Of a stretch of DNA of 64,000 bases, positions 61,815 to 64,000 are shown in pieces (within the stretch, counting starts at the first letter, position 1; each line of letters starts with the position of its first letter). The stretch is from JAJFJD01 sp965228695 (lineage in GTDB: Bacteria; Pseudomonadota; Alphaproteobacteria; UBA8366). The stretch spans positions 1,240,001 through 1,304,000 of the forward strand of contig CBDDIB010000002.1 in the NCBI GenBank assembly GCA_965228695.1, written 5' to 3'. Under the pieces are notes generated by a model. The model was not told where the DNA came from. It did not search any database and was given only the letters and a program-made list of their open reading frames with translations. The position numbers were made by a program, and so were the translations under genes.

Positions 61815-63109
61815 GCCAGTGCCTCCGGTGCGGTCAGCATGCCGTTCAGCAACACCTCGGTGCCCAGGAAAAAGTCGTCGTAGTCCATAGCTTCGTCCGG
61901 ATTGTGGGATCCGTTCTCGTTGCGTACGAAGATCATAACCGACGGGACGCCCTCGTTGGCGAAGATGGCTGCATCATGCCCCGCGCCTGAGGGAAGCTGC
62001 TCGTAATCGATGTCGAGTTTCTGACAAATGCCCGACAGATGCTTGACCAGCCGTTCGTCCATCATCGCCGGCTCCGTCTCGACCGGCGCCCCGAGGTCGA
62101 AGGAGACTTTCCGAAGCCGTTGGATGATCCGCGCCTCGTCGTGCACCAGGTCCTCGAACTCGCGCAACAGGTCCTTCGACTGGCTGCGGTATTCCAGGCT
62201 GAAGTTGATGTGGCCCGGGACGCGGCTCATGGCGTGCTCGTCCGGGTTCGTGCCGAGGATGCCGACGGTGACGACCAAATCCTCGCCTTGTTCCAGCAGG
62301 GCCTGCCAATGCCGGTCGAGCCGCGTGATCAATTCGGACGCGGCGAACACGGTGTCATGGCGTAGCCAGCGCGGCACGGCGCCGGAATGGGCCGCTTCGC
62401 CGGTGCAGCTTGCGTTCGGGTGGCGGTTGTTGCCGCGGATGCCGGTGACGATGCCGACCGGAATGCCGCGCGCCACCATGACGGGACCCTGCTCGATATG
62501 CAGTTCGAAATAACAGGCGATGTCATGCGGTTTGAGGAGGGCGTTGCCCGACTGAAGCCGCTGCACGTCGGCGCCGGCGGTCCGCATATAGTCGATCAAA
62601 GGATCGCCGGTGGTGCGGTGCGGCAGGGTCATGTCTTCCGGTTCCAGGCCGCCGAACAGCGCGCGCGATCCCAGATAGCAATGCCCGAACCAGGCGCTTT
62701 CCTCGCCGCGCAGCCCCATGACCTTGATCGTGCGGGGCGGCGTGACGCCCTTGCGGCGCAGTTGGACGAGCGACGTAAGGCCGGCGATGACGCCGGCGGC
62801 TCCGTCGAAATTGCCTCCTTCCGGGACCGAGTCCAGATGGGAGCCGCAGGCGACAAACGGCTGATCGGGCGCCTCGCCGGGCAGCGAGATGATCAGATTG
62901 GCGGCGGCATCGTAGCTGACGTCGAGCCCTTCCTGATCCGCGCGATCGGCGATCACCTCCATGGCCTTGGTTTCGCCGTCGCCGTAGGTGGCGCGCGACA
63001 CGCCGACGCCGTCGAAGGATTGGCGGTACAGCGTATCGAAGATATCGACCGTCCAATCCCGAAGATCGTTCGGGACCAGCCATTCCCTGGATAAGTTTGT
63101 CTCGGACAT
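61811..63109 (-). CDS. M20 family amidohydrolase (N-carbamoyl amino acid / allantoate type)
   Basis: A 432-residue zinc-dependent M20/peptidase-fold amidase of the carbamoylase/ureidoglycolate branch. ACGSHLDSVPEGGNFDGAAGV gives His91 and Asp102; LRGEESAWFG Glu136/137; YFELHIEQGPVM a third metal histidine; and AHSGAVP the lid motif. It releases ammonia and CO2 from an N-carbamoyl amino acid or allantoate-like ureide. The start was set at ATG 63109; an in-frame ATG at 63121 is possible. Upstream and divergent lies an amidohydrolase gene; a PyrE-like gene follows. Confidence 0.88.
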   Translation of the reverse strand: MSETNLSREWLVPNDLRDWTVDIFDTLYRQSFDGVGVSRATYGDGETKAMEVIADRADQEGLDVSYDAAANLIISLPGEAPDQPFVACGSHLDSVPEGGNFDGAAGVIAGLTSLVQLRRKGVTPPRTIKVMGLRGEESAWFGHCYLGSRALFGGLEPEDMTLPHRTTGDPLIDYMRTAGADVQRLQSGNALLKPHDIACYFELHIEQGPVMVARGIPVGIVTGIRGNNRHPNASCTGEAAHSGAVPRWLRHDTVFAASELITRLDRHWQALLEQGEDLVVTVGILGTNPDEHAMSRVPGHINFSLEYRSQSKDLLREFEDLVHDEARIIQRLRKVSFDLGAPVETEPAMMDERLVKHLSGICQKLDIDYEQLPSGAGHDAAIFANEGVPSVMIFVRNENGSHNPDEAMDYDDFFLGTEVLLNGMLTAPEALA

Positions 63110-63267
63110 CGTTCCATCCATTCCGGGGAAACCCCCATCATCCTGCCGCGCCAACCTTTAGGCAAGATTAATTACAATCGTTCGTTGATGGCGCGCCCCG
63201 GCGTATGAGGCCTACAATTGCGTCGTTGAATCGTTTCCCACCGCCGCCGCCAGGAAAGGACCATGGC

Positions 63268-64000
63268 ATGACTTTGGACCTCGTTATCCGGAATGCACAG
63301 CTTTCAGGGCCAGACGGTTCAACCGTCGATATTGGGGTCGAGGACGGCAAGATCGCCGCACTCGAGGCCGGCTTGCCCGACGGTGGCGAGACGGTGGATG
63401 CCGCCGGGCGGTTCGTGTCGCCGGGGCTGGTGGAAAGTCACTTCCATCTCGACAAGGCGCGTATCCTGGACCGCTGCGAGCCGCCGGCGGACCGCAAATC
63501 GACCGACCACATGAAACGGACGGCGGCGATCAAACATACGTTCACGGTCGAGGACATCTACGCCCGGGCCCGCGACACGTTGGAGCAATGCCTGTTGCAT
63601 GGGATTACGCATATGCGGACGCATGTGGAGGTGGACCCCAACGTGGGGCTGCGCGGCTTCGAGGCGATCGAACAACTCGCGAAGGACTACGCCTGGGGAA
63701 TCGACCTGCAGCTCTGCGCCTTTCTCCAGGAAGGCTGGACCAACAGTCCCGGCGGCGAGGAGAATGTCGTCAAGGCGTTGAAGCGCGGCGCGCCCGTCGT
63801 CGGCGGGGCGCCGCGGTACGATACCGACCGTCCGGCGCAGATCGAGCGGATTTTCGTGCTGGCCCGCGAGTATGACGTGGACGTGGATATCCATCTCGAC
63901 GGCGGATACACGACGCATGACCTGGATATTTTTCAGGTCTGCGATCTCGCGGACAAATTGGGCTGGGGCGGCCGGGTCGCGATCGGGCACGGGTCGAAAT
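63268..64000 (+). CDS. Amidohydrolase, cytosine-deaminase-like (3' end beyond window)
   Basis: The first 244 codons of a metal-dependent deaminase; the gene runs off the window. The amidohydrolase motif is GLVESHFHLDKA (His58, His60), followed by TDHMKRTAAIKHTFT, MRTHVEVDPNVGLRGFEAIE and HLDGGYTTHDLDIFQ, as in cytosine deaminase/AtzC relatives. It hydrolyses an exocyclic amine or cyclic amide. AGGA precedes the ATG at 63268. It is divergent from the M20 gene and may form a ring-degradation set with it. Confidence 0.88.
   Translation, partial: MTLDLVIRNAQLSGPDGSTVDIGVEDGKIAALEAGLPDGGETVDAAGRFVSPGLVESHFHLDKARILDRCEPPADRKSTDHMKRTAAIKHTFTVEDIYARARDTLEQCLLHGITHMRTHVEVDPNVGLRGFEAIEQLAKDYAWGIDLQLCAFLQEGWTNSPGGEENVVKALKRGAPVVGGAPRYDTDRPAQIERIFVLAREYDVDVDIHLDGGYTTHDLDIFQVCDLADKLGWGGRVAIGHGSK

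Overview
The window looks like a chromosomal segment of a free-living, nutritionally versatile alphaproteobacterium of the Rhodospirillales type. This is an inference from the high GC content, Shine-Dalgarno-led operons with 1-8 base start/stop overlaps, and the mix of protein families: TauD/TfdA dioxygenases, CaiB/BaiF CoA-transferases, hydantoinases, MmgE/PrpD proteins, CoxL-like molybdenum subunits, Liv-type ABC transport and RidA proteins. I see no rRNA, tRNA, insertion sequence, prophage or CRISPR. Coding density is very high, and nearly everything is small-molecule uptake or catabolism.

Layout. 0-3.3 kb: a cupin, a transporter-type binding protein without a signal peptide, and a YgiB/YgiC-like pair. 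3.3-11.4 kb: three TauD/TfdA dioxygenases, a split thiamine-diphosphate decarboxylase with an atypical short-chain dehydrogenase, a ketopantoate-reductase-like enzyme, an MmgE/PrpD protein and a TRIC channel. 11.6-23.1 kb: hydantoinase A/B, an isonitrile-hydratase-like protein, a complete Liv ABC transporter with a Tat-exported binding protein, a nitrilase and a LysR regulator; this reads as an uptake-and-hydrolysis unit for C-N compounds. 23.1-39.4 kb: a stand-alone molybdenum hydroxylase subunit, a zinc dehydrogenase, two Lin0512 paralogues, two more dioxygenases, a CuyA/D-cysteine-desulfhydrase-like PLP enzyme, a LysR-MFS pair, a D-aminoacylase-like amidohydrolase, an Old Yellow Enzyme homologue, an alpha/beta hydrolase and a second MmgE/PrpD. 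39.4-45.7 kb: CitE-like lyase, MaoC hydratase, three RidA proteins, a PuuE-like deacetylase, a Gfo/Idh/MocA oxidoreductase and two short-chain dehydrogenases. 45.9-52.1 kb: CoA-transferase, two acyl-CoA dehydrogenases, MFS, tandem glutathione transferases. 52.4-60.4 kb: D-amino-acid dehydrogenase, two-subunit aconitase X, a second molybdenum subunit, a DUF35/thiolase pair and a 3-hydroxyisobutyrate-dehydrogenase-like enzyme. 60.5-64 kb: a predicted selenoprotein, then a PyrE-like, an M20 amidohydrolase and a cytosine-deaminase-like gene that runs off the end.

The most notable feature is at 60535-61125. A secreted peroxiredoxin-like protein has an in-frame TGA exactly where the family has its peroxidatic cysteine (W-U-P-Y-C). 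The frame stays open and recognisable for a further 120 codons. A perfect 6-bp hairpin with a GGTC loop lies 20 nt after the TGA, the geometry of a bacterial SECIS element. I therefore read the gene as one selenocysteine-containing redoxin rather than a broken gene.

Other threads worth following: two molybdenum-hydroxylase large subunits without partner subunits, a short-chain dehydrogenase without the Tyr/Lys pair, a DUF35 protein that has lost its zinc-ribbon cysteines beside a thiolase without the nucleophilic cysteine, and symmetric operator-like sequences upstream of the Liv operon and of an MFS gene.
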